56,932 nucleotides of DNA from Candidatus Gastranaerophilales bacterium HUM_9 (GTDB lineage Bacteria; Cyanobacteriota; Vampirovibrionia; Gastranaerophilales; Gastranaerophilaceae), in contig DABG01000011.1 of NCBI GenBank assembly GCA_002103075.1, forward strand, positions 1-56,932, in the 5' to 3' direction. The position numbers and the translations under genes were made by a program. Below, one piece after another: positions 7,604-16,441 of the stretch (the stretch's first letter is position 1; each line of letters starts with the position of its first letter). The notes below the pieces were generated by a model. That model searched no databases, had not been told where the DNA came from, and worked only from the letters and a program-made list of their open reading frames with translations.

Positions 7604-8338
7604 TTATTTACTGCTTACTTCTGCAGATTTTCCGCGTCTTGAACGCTTGTTGAATTTGTCTGCTGAATCTTTTGTACCTTTTGTCTTGATGTTTTGGTCA
7701 GCTTTTTCGCCTGGCATTAAATCACCTTTGAAAATCCAAACTTTAACACCAATTTTACCCATTATTGTATCTGCTTCTGTGAAACCATAATCAACATCAG
7801 CTCTCAATGTTTGAAGAGGAATTCTTCCTTCTTTTGCCCATTCAGAACGTGCGATTTCTGCACCACCTAAACGACCTGATACCATAACTTTAATACCTTG
7901 AGCACCTGCTCTCATTGTTCTTTGCATTGCTTGCTTCATTGCTCTTCTGAATGCAATACGTTTTTCCAATTGTTGAGCGATTGCTTCGGCTACTAATTGA
8001 GCATCTGTATCAATTCTTGCAACTTCTACTACATTGATTAGAATTTGTCTTCCTAAATATGCAGATACTTCTTTTTTCAAGTCTTCAATACCTTGTCCAC
8101 CACGTCCTACAACGATACCTGGTTTTGCTGTAACTACAGTAATTGTTGTACTTTGTGATTTTCTATCGATTAAAATTCTTGAAACGCCTGCTGCGTATAA
8201 TTTTTTCTTGATATATTTTCTAATTTTAGCATCTTCTGCTACAAAACCGGCATAGTCTTTTACTTTTGCATACCATGTGCTTAACCATGGTTTAATAATT
8301 CCTACTCTAAATCCGGTTGGATGTGTTTTTTGTCCCAT
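7604..8338 (-). CDS. rpsC: 30S ribosomal protein S3
   Basis: The 244-aa protein starts MGQKTHPTGFRVGI and has the KH domain with KPGIVVGRGGQGIE followed by the S3 C-terminal domain (GAQGIKVMVSGRLGGAEIAR). S3 forms part of the mRNA entry channel and its helicase. A basic, serine/lysine-rich tail follows residue 215. Position in the operon is standard. Confidence 0.98.
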   Translation of the reverse strand: MGQKTHPTGFRVGIIKPWLSTWYAKVKDYAGFVAEDAKIRKYIKKKLYAAGVSRILIDRKSQSTTITVVTAKPGIVVGRGGQGIEDLKKEVSAYLGRQILINVVEVARIDTDAQLVAEAIAQQLEKRIAFRRAMKQAMQRTMRAGAQGIKVMVSGRLGGAEIARSEWAKEGRIPLQTLRADVDYGFTEADTIMGKIGVKVWIFKGDLMPGEKADQNIKTKGTKDSADKFNKRSRRGKSAEVSSK

Positions 8339-8350
8339 TTTATAATTTCC

Positions 8351-8689
8351 CTATTTTGTTGTATCACTAACTACGATTGTAAGGTGAGAAGTTCTCTTTA
8401 AACGTCTATAAATACGTCCTTGAGCTCTTGGCTTACCTCTTTTGTATGTTGCACTTTCGTCTGCATAGATTTCAGAAATCTTTAATGCATCTTCGCCAAC
8501 ACCATATTTTTCTTTTGCATTAGCAATTGCAGCTAATAAGTTCTTTTCAACAACTTTTGCTGCAAAATAAGGCATAAAACGCAACATAGTTTTAGCGTCT
8601 TTAACTGCTTTACCTCTTACTTCGTTGATTACTCTGCGAAGTTTTCTTGCAGTCATTTTTATATCTGTTTGTCTTGCTTTTGCTTCCAT
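8351..8689 (-). CDS. rplV: 50S ribosomal protein L22
   Basis: The 112-aa protein shows the L22 core, with the long beta-hairpin region ending RAQGRIYRRLKRTSHLTIVV, whose tip reaches into the exit tunnel. It is upstream of rpsC with a 12-nt gap. Confidence 0.97.
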   Translation of the reverse strand: MEAKARQTDIKMTARKLRRVINEVRGKAVKDAKTMLRFMPYFAAKVVEKNLLAAIANAKEKYGVGEDALKISEIYADESATYKRGKPRAQGRIYRRLKRTSHLTIVVSDTTK

Positions 8690-8710
8690 TTTATTTGTTC
8701 CTTATTTTTA

Positions 8711-8989
8711 TTATTTTCTCTTAGCGATGTCAGAACCTGCGTGACCTCTGTATAGTCTTGTAGGTGCAAATTCACCTAATTTATGTCCAATCATTTGTTC
8801 AGTTACATATACAGGAACGTGAGTTTTCCCATTGTGAACAGCGATTGTGTGTCCTAACATATCTGGAATTATCATTGATGCCCTAGACCATGTTTTTACA
8901 ACTTTCTTTTCAGAATTTGCATTCATTTTGTCTATTTTCTTTTGTAGAGCTTCTTCTACATAAGGGCCCTTTTTTAATGAACGTGCCAT
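8711..8989 (-). CDS. rpsS: 30S ribosomal protein S19
   Basis: The 92-aa protein has the invariant MARSLKKGPYV start, WSRASMIIPDMLGHTIAVHN and the end GEFAPTRLYRGHAG. S19 binds with S13 in the 30S head. It is preceded by a 97-nt spacer after rplB with a CGTTGG/CCAACG hairpin at about 9041-9058. Confidence 0.98.
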   Translation of the reverse strand: MARSLKKGPYVEEALQKKIDKMNANSEKKVVKTWSRASMIIPDMLGHTIAVHNGKTHVPVYVTEQMIGHKLGEFAPTRLYRGHAGSDIAKRK

Positions 8990-9086
8990 TATTTCTCCTT
9001 TATAATTTATTCTTTAGTCATTTGGTGTTCTGTCTTAATCCGTTGGCTTTAACCAACGAATCTTGACTTCACACTTGGCTTATGCC

Positions 9087-9917
9087 TTATTTTTTCTTAC
9101 GAGATCTAACAATAAATTTATTAGATGCTTTATTTTTCTTACGAGTTTTGTAACCCAATGCTGGTTTACCCCAAGGAGTCTTAGGATGTCCACCAGGACC
9201 AGTTTTACCTTCACCACCACCGTGTGGGTGATCACAAGGGTTCATTGTTACACCACGTACTGTAGGTCTGATACCCATGTATCTTTTTCTACCAGCTTTA
9301 CCAATTTTCAAGTTCTTGAATTCAGCGTTTCCTAATGTGCCGATAGTTGCCATACATTCTTTTCTAACCATTCTCATTTCGCCAGAAGGTAATTTAATTG
9401 TTACATAATTTCCTTCTTTTGCCATAACTTGTGCAGCATTACCTGCTGAACGAACCATTTTACCACCTCTACCAGGTTCTAGTTCGATGTTATGAACAAT
9501 TGTACCTAATGGAATTAATTCTAGTGGCATTGCGTTACCTGTTTGTACAGGTGCTTCTGGACCACTTAATATAACATCACCAACATTCAATCCTTCTGGA
9601 GTCAAGATATATCTCTTTTCACCATCAGCATAGAATACTAATGAAATTCTAACGTTTCTGTTTGGGTCGTACTCAACAGATTTAACTGTTGCTGGTACGC
9701 CAAATTTTTCTCTCTTAAAATCAATTATACGGTATGCTTTTTTTACACCGCCGCCTTTATGACGACATGTAATTCTACCTGTATTATTTCTACCTGCTGT
9801 TTTCTTTATAGATTTTAGTAATGATTTTTCAGGAGTTGATGTAGTGATTTCTTGATAATCACTCTTTATCATGCCTCTTTGTCCCGGAGACGTCGGATTA
9901 ATTTTACGAGTTGCCAT
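9087..9917 (-). CDS. rplB: 50S ribosomal protein L2
   Basis: The 276-aa protein is a complete L2, with GRITCRHKGGGVKKAYRIID, the peptidyl-transferase-proximal loop MNPCDHPHGGGEGKT and the basic C-terminus. The histidine in HPHGGGEG is the conserved one near the catalytic centre. A 233-nt structured spacer separates it from rplW, which is unusual because these two genes normally lie close together. Confidence 0.98.
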   Translation of the reverse strand: MATRKINPTSPGQRGMIKSDYQEITTSTPEKSLLKSIKKTAGRNNTGRITCRHKGGGVKKAYRIIDFKREKFGVPATVKSVEYDPNRNVRISLVFYADGEKRYILTPEGLNVGDVILSGPEAPVQTGNAMPLELIPLGTIVHNIELEPGRGGKMVRSAGNAAQVMAKEGNYVTIKLPSGEMRMVRKECMATIGTLGNAEFKNLKIGKAGRKRYMGIRPTVRGVTMNPCDHPHGGGEGKTGPGGHPKTPWGKPALGYKTRKKNKASNKFIVRSRKKK

Positions 9918-10150
9918 TATATTTTCTCCTATAATTTCATTTTTGGCTTCTTACTTATAATAAATCTTCTGATTTATTTTTTTGCTAGTGTTTATTTAAC
10001 ACTTTGCTTTTTGTTCCTTCGAGTTTCGGACTTCGTCCTCACTCTACACAAAAATCGTTGTCTTGCTCGGTCGCGTTTAACGGGTCTTCGCTTTTTGCAT
10101 CTGTGACTTTGTCACTTTTGCAAAAGAGCTACGCCCTCAGCGCCCTCGCG
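9918..10150 (-). other. Long structured spacer between rplW and rplB
   Basis: These 233 nt carry no credible gene. They contain several hairpins: AGTGTTAAATAAACACT (9986-10002 region), GTGACAAAGTCAC (10102-10116 region), and a nested GAGT-GGAC-GAA-GTCC-ACTC structure that is part of a 37-nt repeat (10017-10053). Local GC is higher than in the flanking genes. Confidence 0.6.
10017..10053 (-). repeat. 37-nt intergenic repeat, copy 1
   Basis: Identical over 37 nt to 11279-11315. On the minus strand it folds as GAGT-ga-GGAC-gaa-GTCC-gaa-ACTC. Both copies sit inside spacers of the same operon. Confidence 0.85.
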
Positions 10151-10447
10151 CTATGCTCCAACTAATTCTTCGATTGGATCACCTTCGATAGTAACAATAG
10201 CTTTTCTGCTAGCGTCTGTTCTACCATATTTGTAACCCATTCTCTTTGAATGAGATGGCATATAAACTGTTCTTACTTTTTTAACCTTTCTTCCTGGAAA
10301 AGCTAATTCTACTGCTTGAGCGATTTCAACTTTTGTTGCATCTTCTTTTACTTCAAAAGTGTATTGACCCATTGTAGTAGCCATCATAGATTTTTCAGTA
10401 ATGATAGGTCTTTTGATAATATCGTATAATTTTTCTTTATTACTCAT
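10151..10447 (-). CDS. rplW: 50S ribosomal protein L23
   Basis: The 98-aa protein contains IIKRPIITEKSM and YTFEVKEDATKVEIAQAVE, the L23 core that forms the docking site for trigger factor and SRP at the tunnel exit. Its ATG overlaps the rplD stop (TAATG), so translation of the pair is probably coupled. Confidence 0.98.
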   Translation of the reverse strand: MSNKEKLYDIIKRPIITEKSMMATTMGQYTFEVKEDATKVEIAQAVELAFPGRKVKKVRTVYMPSHSKRMGYKYGRTDASRKAIVTIEGDPIEELVGA

Positions 10448-11073
10448 TATTGCAACCTTTCTGTAATATCATTGATTGCTGCTTCTGTAATAATTACATA
10501 ATCAGCTTCCAATAAATCTTTTACGTTTAAGTTTGTAGGTAAAATCATTTTCAATGTAGGAATGTTTCTACCTGCTAAACTAATGTTTTTATTTTCAGGA
10601 GCATTTGTATCAGCAACCAACAATACTTTTCCTGAAACTTCTAATGATTTAAGTGCAGATACAACCAATTTTGTTTTTGGTTCTGTAATTGCAGAGAAAT
10701 CTTTTACTACTACTAATTGAGCTTCTCTAGCTGAAAGTGCTGATCTCAAAGCTAATTTTCTAGCTTTTTGAGGCATTGCTATTTCATAGTTTCTTGGTTT
10801 TGGTCCAAAGATTACACCACCACCAGCGAACAATGGAGATCTTGTAGATCCTGCTCTTGCTCTACCAGTACCTTTTTGTTTCCAAGGTTTTCTTCCACCA
10901 CCAGAAACTTCAGCTCTTGTTTTACAACAAGCATTTCCTTGACGTGCATTGTTTAATTGTCTTCTTAATGCTTGGTGCATTACGTGAATATTAGGTTCAA
11001 TACCAAAAACTTCTTTGTTTAAAGTGATTTCACCTAGTTTTTCACCACTTGTGCTTAATATTTGTTTTGACAT
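10447..11073 (-). CDS. rplD: 50S ribosomal protein L4
   Basis: The 208-aa protein has the L4 extended loop (QKGTGRARAGSTRSPLFAGG), which lines the exit tunnel, and the C-terminal Rossmann-like core with LLEADYVIITEAAI. In E. coli L4 also represses the S10 operon by binding its leader. Whether that happens here is unknown. Confidence 0.98.
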   Translation of the reverse strand: MSKQILSTSGEKLGEITLNKEVFGIEPNIHVMHQALRRQLNNARQGNACCKTRAEVSGGGRKPWKQKGTGRARAGSTRSPLFAGGGVIFGPKPRNYEIAMPQKARKLALRSALSAREAQLVVVKDFSAITEPKTKLVVSALKSLEVSGKVLLVADTNAPENKNISLAGRNIPTLKMILPTNLNVKDLLEADYVIITEAAINDITERLQ

Positions 11074-11319
11074 TTTTCTATTTCCTTTTGCTTTCCGTCA
11101 ACCCCTTTCCGATTTCTCGGTTTTATATGGCTGAAGCGGTTTGTTTTACTTTACTTTGTTATTCCGCCTGTGCAATCAGAGATTGCTTCGTTAGGCTAGT
11201 CTTGGATTATTGTTTCACGCCTTCAAGTCATTCACTTTGTTTTACTTTGTAAAACTGCCGTTCATTTTTTCGGCGTTACTTCGAGTTTCGGACTTCGTCC
11301 TCACTCTACACAAAATCCG
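11074..11319 (-). other. Long structured spacer between rplC and rplD
   Basis: 246 nt without a gene. Visible hairpins on the minus strand include GCAATCTCTGATTGC (about 11171-11186), GTTTTACAAAGTAAAAC (about 11240-11256), CGCCGAAAAAATGAACGGCA (about 11256-11275), and the second copy of the 37-nt repeat (11279-11315) next to the rplC stop. Confidence 0.6.
11279..11315 (-). repeat. 37-nt intergenic repeat, copy 2
   Basis: Exact match to 10017-10053, starting 5 nt after the rplC stop codon on the minus strand. No further exact copy was noticed in the window. The 16S leader (about 155-185) holds a looser relative, AGTGAGGAC then GAAGTC. Confidence 0.85.
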
Positions 11320-11955
11320 CTAGTTCCATTTTGTTCTTGATGGAGTGATTGTTACCAATCTGCCTTCACAACCTGGAACTGAACCCTTGATTAATACTAA
11401 ACTGTTTTCAGCATCAACTTTAACTAATTTCAATTTAGTGATAGTAACTCTTTCATTACCCATGTTACCAGCCATTCTTTTGCCTTTGATAACACGGCTA
11501 GGAGTTGTACCTGCACCGATTGAACCAGGTTCTCTGTGGTTCTTAGAACCGTGGCCCATAGGTCCTCTTCCAAAGTTCCATCTTTTTACTGTACCTTGGA
11601 AACCTTTACCTATTGAATGTCCAACTACATCTACCTTTTGAACACCATCTAAAACTGATAGTTCTACTTGTTGTCCTACTGTGTAGTCAGCTGGGTTTTC
11701 TACTCTGAACTCTTGTAAATGTCTGTAGTTTTCAAGATTGTTCTTTTTAAAGTGACCAATTTGAGCCTTTGTCAAGTGTTTTTCTTTTGCTGAAACTGTA
11801 CCAACTTGAATTGCGTTGTATCCATCAGTTTCAACTGTTTTTACTTGAGTAACAACAATTGGATCAACCTTGATAACTGTAACTGGAACTGCCAATCCTT
11901 GTTCATCAAAGATTTGAGTCATTCCTAATTTCTTTCCTATTACACCTAGTGTCAT
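11320..11955 (-). CDS. rplC: 50S ribosomal protein L3
   Basis: The 211-aa protein begins MTLGVIGKKLGMTQIF and has the central RWNFGRGPMGHGSKNHREPG loop that reaches toward the peptidyl-transferase centre. The conserved KRMAGNMGNERVTI block is complete. It lies second in the operon after rpsJ with a 240-nt gap. Confidence 0.98.
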   Translation of the reverse strand: MTLGVIGKKLGMTQIFDEQGLAVPVTVIKVDPIVVTQVKTVETDGYNAIQVGTVSAKEKHLTKAQIGHFKKNNLENYRHLQEFRVENPADYTVGQQVELSVLDGVQKVDVVGHSIGKGFQGTVKRWNFGRGPMGHGSKNHREPGSIGAGTTPSRVIKGKRMAGNMGNERVTITKLKLVKVDAENSLVLIKGSVPGCEGRLVTITPSRTKWN

Positions 11956-12195
11956 TTTTTACCTTTCCGACATGCAACAACATCGGCTATTCACCAATCT
12001 TATCTATCATGTCTACTTCTTGCGAGCGCTACCAATACCTTTAGGGATTTTAACCCTCCGTCTACTTAGACGTCGTAGTTCACATTATCTGCATAATGCT
12101 ATAAAGTTTTCAAAAAACTGAGTTTAATGTTCGGCTATTAAAGTCCTTAGACAAGTTTTGTTTATCGACTCGCACCGATAAACAAAAACGTATCT
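11956..12195 (-). other. Long structured spacer between rpsJ and rplC
   Basis: 240 nt without a gene. An 11-bp stem TTTGTTTATCG/CGATAAACAAA (about 12157-12186) follows the rpsJ stop. Smaller hairpins such as GTCTAAGTAGAC and GAGGGTTAAAATCCC lie nearer rplC. The octamer CGGCTATT occurs at 11984 and 12132 here, and again in the rpsJ leader at 12574 (CGGCTA also at 12592). Confidence 0.55.
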
Positions 12196-12516
12196 CTAAA
12201 GTTTTACTTCAATATCAACACCAGCAGGTAAATCTAATCTGCTGAGTTCTTCAGTAGTTTGTTGTGTTGGTTCATATATGTCGATAATTCTCTTGTGAGT
12301 TCTTAATTCAAAGTGTTCTCTAGATTTCTTATCTACGTGTGGTGAACGCAATACACAATAAATACGTCTTTTTGTAGGCAAAGGAATTGGTCCAGCTACT
12401 TTTGCGTCTGTTCTTTTTGCAGTTTCAACAATTTTTTCAGCAGATAAATCTACTAATCTGTTTTCATACGCTTTTAAACAAACTCTAATTCTTTGTCTTT
12501 TTGCTGTTTGTGCCAT
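12196..12516 (-). CDS. rpsJ: 30S ribosomal protein S10 (NusE)
   Basis: The 106-aa protein contains KIVETAKRTDAKVAGPIPLP and SREHFELRTHKRIIDI, the S10 core. S10 binds the 30S head and, as NusE, pairs with NusB at boxA in antitermination. It is the first gene of the operon. tuf, fusA, rpsG and rpsL, which often precede it, are not here. Confidence 0.98.
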   Translation of the reverse strand: MAQTAKRQRIRVCLKAYENRLVDLSAEKIVETAKRTDAKVAGPIPLPTKRRIYCVLRSPHVDKKSREHFELRTHKRIIDIYEPTQQTTEELSRLDLPAGVDIEVKL

Positions 12517-12611
12517 TTTTCATTCCTTTTTTCTGTTTTTACATCTGACAGATTACTCTGCCACTATGCCAACCGGCTATTTACAAATTTTCGGCTAACT
12601 ATAGCATAACA

Positions 12612-12640
12612 ATAGTAAAATAAACATATTTTATAGTCAA
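12612..12640 (-). promoter_or_regulatory. Promoter of the S10 operon
   Basis: On the minus strand TTGACT (12635-12640) and TACTAT (12612-12617) are separated by 17 nt, about 95 nt before the rpsJ start. A second -10-like TATGCTATAGT lies just downstream. The roughly 90-nt leader contains CGGCTATT repeats. Confidence 0.65.
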
Positions 12641-12749
12641 CAACCAGATTTGAAAATCACTTTTAAACCGTAATATTTCTTAATAGATTGTCACAGATTG
12701 AGTTTTAAGATGATAAAAAAAATTTTTTTTAATAACCCTCAAAATGAAA

Positions 12750-12776
12750 GGCGATGAAATTTAAAATTTCATCGCC
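12750..12776 (-). terminator. Terminator of the kinase-like gene
   Basis: GGCGATGAAATTT (12750-12762) pairs perfectly with AAATTTCATCGCC (12764-12776), followed on the minus strand by TTTCATTTT, 34 nt past the stop of the upstream gene. Confidence 0.75.
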
Positions 12777-12809
12777 AGATAAATCAAAATATAGTCTTAT
12801 CATAAAAAA

Positions 12810-14306
12810 TTAATCATCTAAGGAGTTTCTTATAATTTGAGTTCTTACTGCCTTTATTTTTTGTTTTAAAAAGTCGTTCTTTTCAACTTTTTCCAACTTA
12901 TTCAAAACTTCTAATTTATCTCCAAAAGAATAATCATCATCCTTTACAAATTTTATCTTATGAAGAAGTCTGTCATTAATATCATAACTACCTTTAGCAA
13001 TCAAAATATCAGCTGTAGGCATAATTTTATCTTTTGGCAACAAGTGCATATAGCTTGCCAAATGTTCTTCTGCTTCTGGCAAAACATTTTCTTCTGCAAT
13101 TCTATAAAATTTTTCCAATCTATTTGCGTCAATTTCACCTTTTGGAACGTCTAAATCATCAATTTTTAATTTATCCAATCTCTCTCTTGAAAGTAATGGA
13201 ATTTCATTCAACAAAACAACTTGCGTTTCTGGGTCTTTTCGTTTCATTAGCACTTCAAAATATTTTTCAGCAGATGGTTCTGACAAATATTTTAAAGCAT
13301 AAGCAATCCCCTGATCAGCAAACGAATTATGAAAATCCAAGCATTCTTCAACATACTTATCTTTATTTGGTAAATGTTTTATACAAATAGCTAAACCTGC
13401 CTCAACCTGTTTTCTATCGCCACCCATTTTTTTATTTTTAATACCGTACCAAACAGCAGGTCTTTCAATATAAGGTTGAGATTTAACTTTATCTAAAACA
13501 TATCTTGCTAATTTACTATTATTCTTAACTCTATTAACTACCCTAACCCCACCAGCATCAATTGAATAGCCAAACAATTTGTTATGACCAAATGCTTCTT
13601 TCACCTCATCAGTAACTTTCAAGCCATAATCATATTCATCGACTATTTTTTTAGGTGGTTTTACATTTTTATCAACAAATTTGTCTACAAAATATCCATG
13701 GTCAATATTTCCCCAGTAGAATTTACTTCTTTGAGTGTCCATGCCTTGTTGCTTTTTCCAATAAATAGAAGTATTGATTTCCGCATAATTACCGTGAGTT
13801 TTATACTTATGCCATTCTGGAGATTTATCTACTAAATGAAAGACTTTTAAAGACAATTCTTCACCAGTTTTCTTATCTTTTATTCCCTCTAATTTAAAGG
13901 CTTTTTTATATTCTCCCGCACCAAGATAAGTAATGTCAAACGGGTCATTTTCTTTAATAACACCGTGTTTTACAAACAAATTTTTCAACTTATCAACAGC
14001 TTCTTTAGGTCTTCTGTTTTTATACTCATCAGCTGGAGCAGTGATTGATGGTTTAAAATCTCTAATAGTATCAGATACTTCCTCAAATGTTTTATAAATA
14101 TCCTTTATTTGTTCAGGGCGTTTTTTAGGGTCCAAAGCGTCAAAAATAACCGGAGGCAATTGACCAACATAAGTGTTACTAGGCTTTGTTTCCTCTAAAA
14201 TTTTAATAATATCTTTTTTACCATCAATAAAGATATTTTTACCCAACTTTTTAGACATACCAGTAAATGCAACTCTGTTATGGTTTGATGAAGTATCTAA
14301 TAACAT
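12810..14306 (-). CDS. N-tagged protein with kinase-like fold and helical C-terminus
   Basis: A 498-aa protein with no classical signal peptide. Residues 11-18 read RVAFTGMS, the F-x-G tag also found in other proteins of this window. Residues 124-260 resemble an atypical protein-kinase N-lobe: glycine loop YLGAGEYKKAFKL (127-139), a VAIK-like lysine in LSLKVFH (K154), a helix glutamate in NYAEIN (E176) and a DFG-like IDAGG (249-253). No clear HRD catalytic loop is visible, so it may be a divergent kinase or a pseudokinase. Residues 300-498 are helical and repeat-like (PEAEEHLASYMHLLPKDKI). The kinase assignment is inference from spacing; the tag is seen directly. Monocistronic, with its own terminator. 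Confidence 0.6.
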   Translation of the reverse strand: MLLDTSSNHNRVAFTGMSKKLGKNIFIDGKKDIIKILEETKPSNTYVGQLPPVIFDALDPKKRPEQIKDIYKTFEEVSDTIRDFKPSITAPADEYKNRRPKEAVDKLKNLFVKHGVIKENDPFDITYLGAGEYKKAFKLEGIKDKKTGEELSLKVFHLVDKSPEWHKYKTHGNYAEINTSIYWKKQQGMDTQRSKFYWGNIDHGYFVDKFVDKNVKPPKKIVDEYDYGLKVTDEVKEAFGHNKLFGYSIDAGGVRVVNRVKNNSKLARYVLDKVKSQPYIERPAVWYGIKNKKMGGDRKQVEAGLAICIKHLPNKDKYVEECLDFHNSFADQGIAYALKYLSEPSAEKYFEVLMKRKDPETQVVLLNEIPLLSRERLDKLKIDDLDVPKGEIDANRLEKFYRIAEENVLPEAEEHLASYMHLLPKDKIMPTADILIAKGSYDINDRLLHKIKFVKDDDYSFGDKLEVLNKLEKVEKNDFLKQKIKAVRTQIIRNSLDD

Positions 14307-14433
14307 AAAAAAAATCCTTTCAAATTTGGTTGATAGTCATGATAACGAGCGTAAAAAAATATTTTGCTAGATATTCTATAAACTATTCACAAATCGTAAA
14401 ATTTGTTATACAATTGAACAAGAAGGAGCTTTT

Positions 14434-14721
14434 ATGTCAAACGATGATAAAATTGTAAGTTTAGGCAAGAAACGTTCTGAACACGAACACCAAAAAGAAG
14501 AGGCTTGCCAACACGAAGAAAACACAGTAGCAGAAGAACCTGTATATTGCAGTTTTTGTGGCAGACCAAACAACCAAGTTGTTAAAATGGTTAAAGGTCC
14601 AGGGGTAAACATTTGTTCAGAATGCACTATGATTGCTGTCCAATACTTAATCCTAAATGATCAAATGCCATCAGCAGAAGCACAATCTATTCTTGATGCT
14701 TTCTGGGGCAAATGTAAATAG
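14434..14721 (+). CDS. Orphan ClpX-type C4 zinc-finger protein
   Basis: The 95-aa protein consists of a charged N-terminus (about 1-40) and a treble-clef C4 zinc finger: YCSFCGRPN ... GVNICSECT (about 45-73). This matches the ClpX N-terminal zinc-binding domain, which dimerises and recruits adaptors and substrates such as SspB. The AAA+ ATPase part is absent, and the downstream sequence contains a normal stop rather than a broken clpX. AAGGAGC sets the start. It might act as an adaptor or competitor of ClpX, which is inference. Confidence 0.75.
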   Translation: MSNDDKIVSLGKKRSEHEHQKEEACQHEENTVAEEPVYCSFCGRPNNQVVKMVKGPGVNICSECTMIAVQYLILNDQMPSAEAQSILDAFWGKCK

Positions 14722-14845
14722 AAGTTACTGAGTTATTAGATTATTAAGTTACTAAGTTAATGCAACACTTATAATAATGTATCTATAAACTTAGTTATTA
14801 GATAACTAATGAGTAAAAAAGTTTATTATACAAATAAGGAATATT

Positions 14846-16441
14846 ATGAATAAAATTCAAATTAAAGCCGAGATTTTAACGTTAATTACAAAACTACAAA
14901 CAACTACATCTGTATCAGATGAAATGTTCAAATTGCTTGATGAAGAACCAGATAAACAAGCAATAATGGACGTTCTTTTAAAAGAATTGTCACGTGCAAA
15001 AGAGCAAAAAGCGTTTGTAATCTGTTACATACTTACAAGACTTTTTGATAAAGAATTTTTGACTGAAAACCTTAGAAACTTTATAAGAGATAGAAAAATT
15101 AGCGACTACGCTAAAATGATTGCATTCAATATTCTAAAGGATTTAGGTAGTGAGGTTCAGTATGATGAAGTAAGCGGATATTTCACAGAATTCGATCAAA
15201 TCGTAGAAGAAGAAACCAAAGAAATGCTTAACTCAGCATTAATGAACCCAGAGGCTCAAATTGACTTCATCGACTTTTTATCAGCACTTAATCCAGAGGA
15301 TCAATTAACCCTTGTTAGAGCGTTAAATGAAGACTATACTCAAGATGCACTTGCAAACATTCTTATCCCTGTATTTTTATACAATCCAAAAACAGATTTA
15401 GCAAAAGAGGTAATAAAATTATTAGGAGAATCAAAGTCAGAGCTTGCATTCCACGCTCTTGAAGAAGCAAAAGAATTTGTTAGCGAAGATATCATTCCTC
15501 TTCTAAATAAAAGTATCTCTACTCTTAAACTTTCAGGTATTCGAGTAGATAATGCTGAACAATTCTACAAAAGCATTTTAGCAAACTCAAAACCATATAA
15601 ATCATATTTGAGTTACCCAGACGGTCACGGCAACCAAGCTGTTGTATTTACAAGAAAAAGAACTGATGGTTCAATCCAGTTTATGGCACTTGTTATAAAT
15701 GACCAATACGGCATTTTAGACTGTTTTGGATTTCACGAAATTACAGAAAACGACCTATCAAAAATCTTACAAAAATTCTATGGTCTAACTGGCGGTGTTG
15801 AGGTTAAACACGAAATTGTTAAATACTTGGTTGATAGAGCAGAAAAATTAGCACGATACAACAAAGATGAACTTCCTTACGAATACGTTTGTTGGAAAAA
15901 CATTATGCTTGATATCGTTCCTAAAAAACCTGTTTGCAACACAGAATCAAAAGAACTTTCGTCTAAAGAAATTGAGGAACTTTGTCTTGAAGACATTGTT
16001 CAAACTTGGTTCTATGATGAAATAACCTCAGAAAAATTCTTTGAAATTATTGAAAAATTAAATAATTTATACAAAGACAATAAATATGACACTGATTTAG
16101 ATAAATTCATTGCAGACAACTACAACACTATCTATACTCCAGAAGAAATTGAGTTGTGGAAAAACAGGTTTTATCTATGTGCATACCTAAAGCAAGTTGA
16201 AAACGAAAAAGAATTAGCACAAAAATTTTATTCATTGAAGGATAATTATACATTCTTAACCAATATATTAAGAAAAAGTATTTATGAATATTATATCAAT
16301 AAACGTTGGCAACTAAAAAATGCAAATAACACTACAAACATTTTTAAGAAAAATGTTGCACCAAATTCAGAGTTTGAACATTTGCAACTTGATATGATAA
16401 TTTCTACAATTGAAAACAAATGGGTTAAAGAAGATGCATAA
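14846..16441 (+). CDS. Conserved helical (HEAT-like) protein of unknown function
   Basis: A 531-aa cytoplasmic protein. Residues 1-240 are repeating helix pairs (AFVICYILTRLF, DYAKMIAFNILKDLG, LAKEVIKLLG), typical of HEAT/ARM-like repeats that bind proteins. The middle (about 255-330) is beta-rich (GNQAVVFTRKRTDGSIQFMALV), and the C-terminus is acidic and helical. No catalytic motif is recognised. It heads an apparent operon with ruvX, whose start overlaps the end of this gene by 8 nt. AAGGAAT sets the start. Confidence 0.75.
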   Translation: MNKIQIKAEILTLITKLQTTTSVSDEMFKLLDEEPDKQAIMDVLLKELSRAKEQKAFVICYILTRLFDKEFLTENLRNFIRDRKISDYAKMIAFNILKDLGSEVQYDEVSGYFTEFDQIVEEETKEMLNSALMNPEAQIDFIDFLSALNPEDQLTLVRALNEDYTQDALANILIPVFLYNPKTDLAKEVIKLLGESKSELAFHALEEAKEFVSEDIIPLLNKSISTLKLSGIRVDNAEQFYKSILANSKPYKSYLSYPDGHGNQAVVFTRKRTDGSIQFMALVINDQYGILDCFGFHEITENDLSKILQKFYGLTGGVEVKHEIVKYLVDRAEKLARYNKDELPYEYVCWKNIMLDIVPKKPVCNTESKELSSKEIEELCLEDIVQTWFYDEITSEKFFEIIEKLNNLYKDNKYDTDLDKFIADNYNTIYTPEEIELWKNRFYLCAYLKQVENEKELAQKFYSLKDNYTFLTNILRKSIYEYYINKRWQLKNANNTTNIFKKNVAPNSEFEHLQLDMIISTIENKWVKEDA

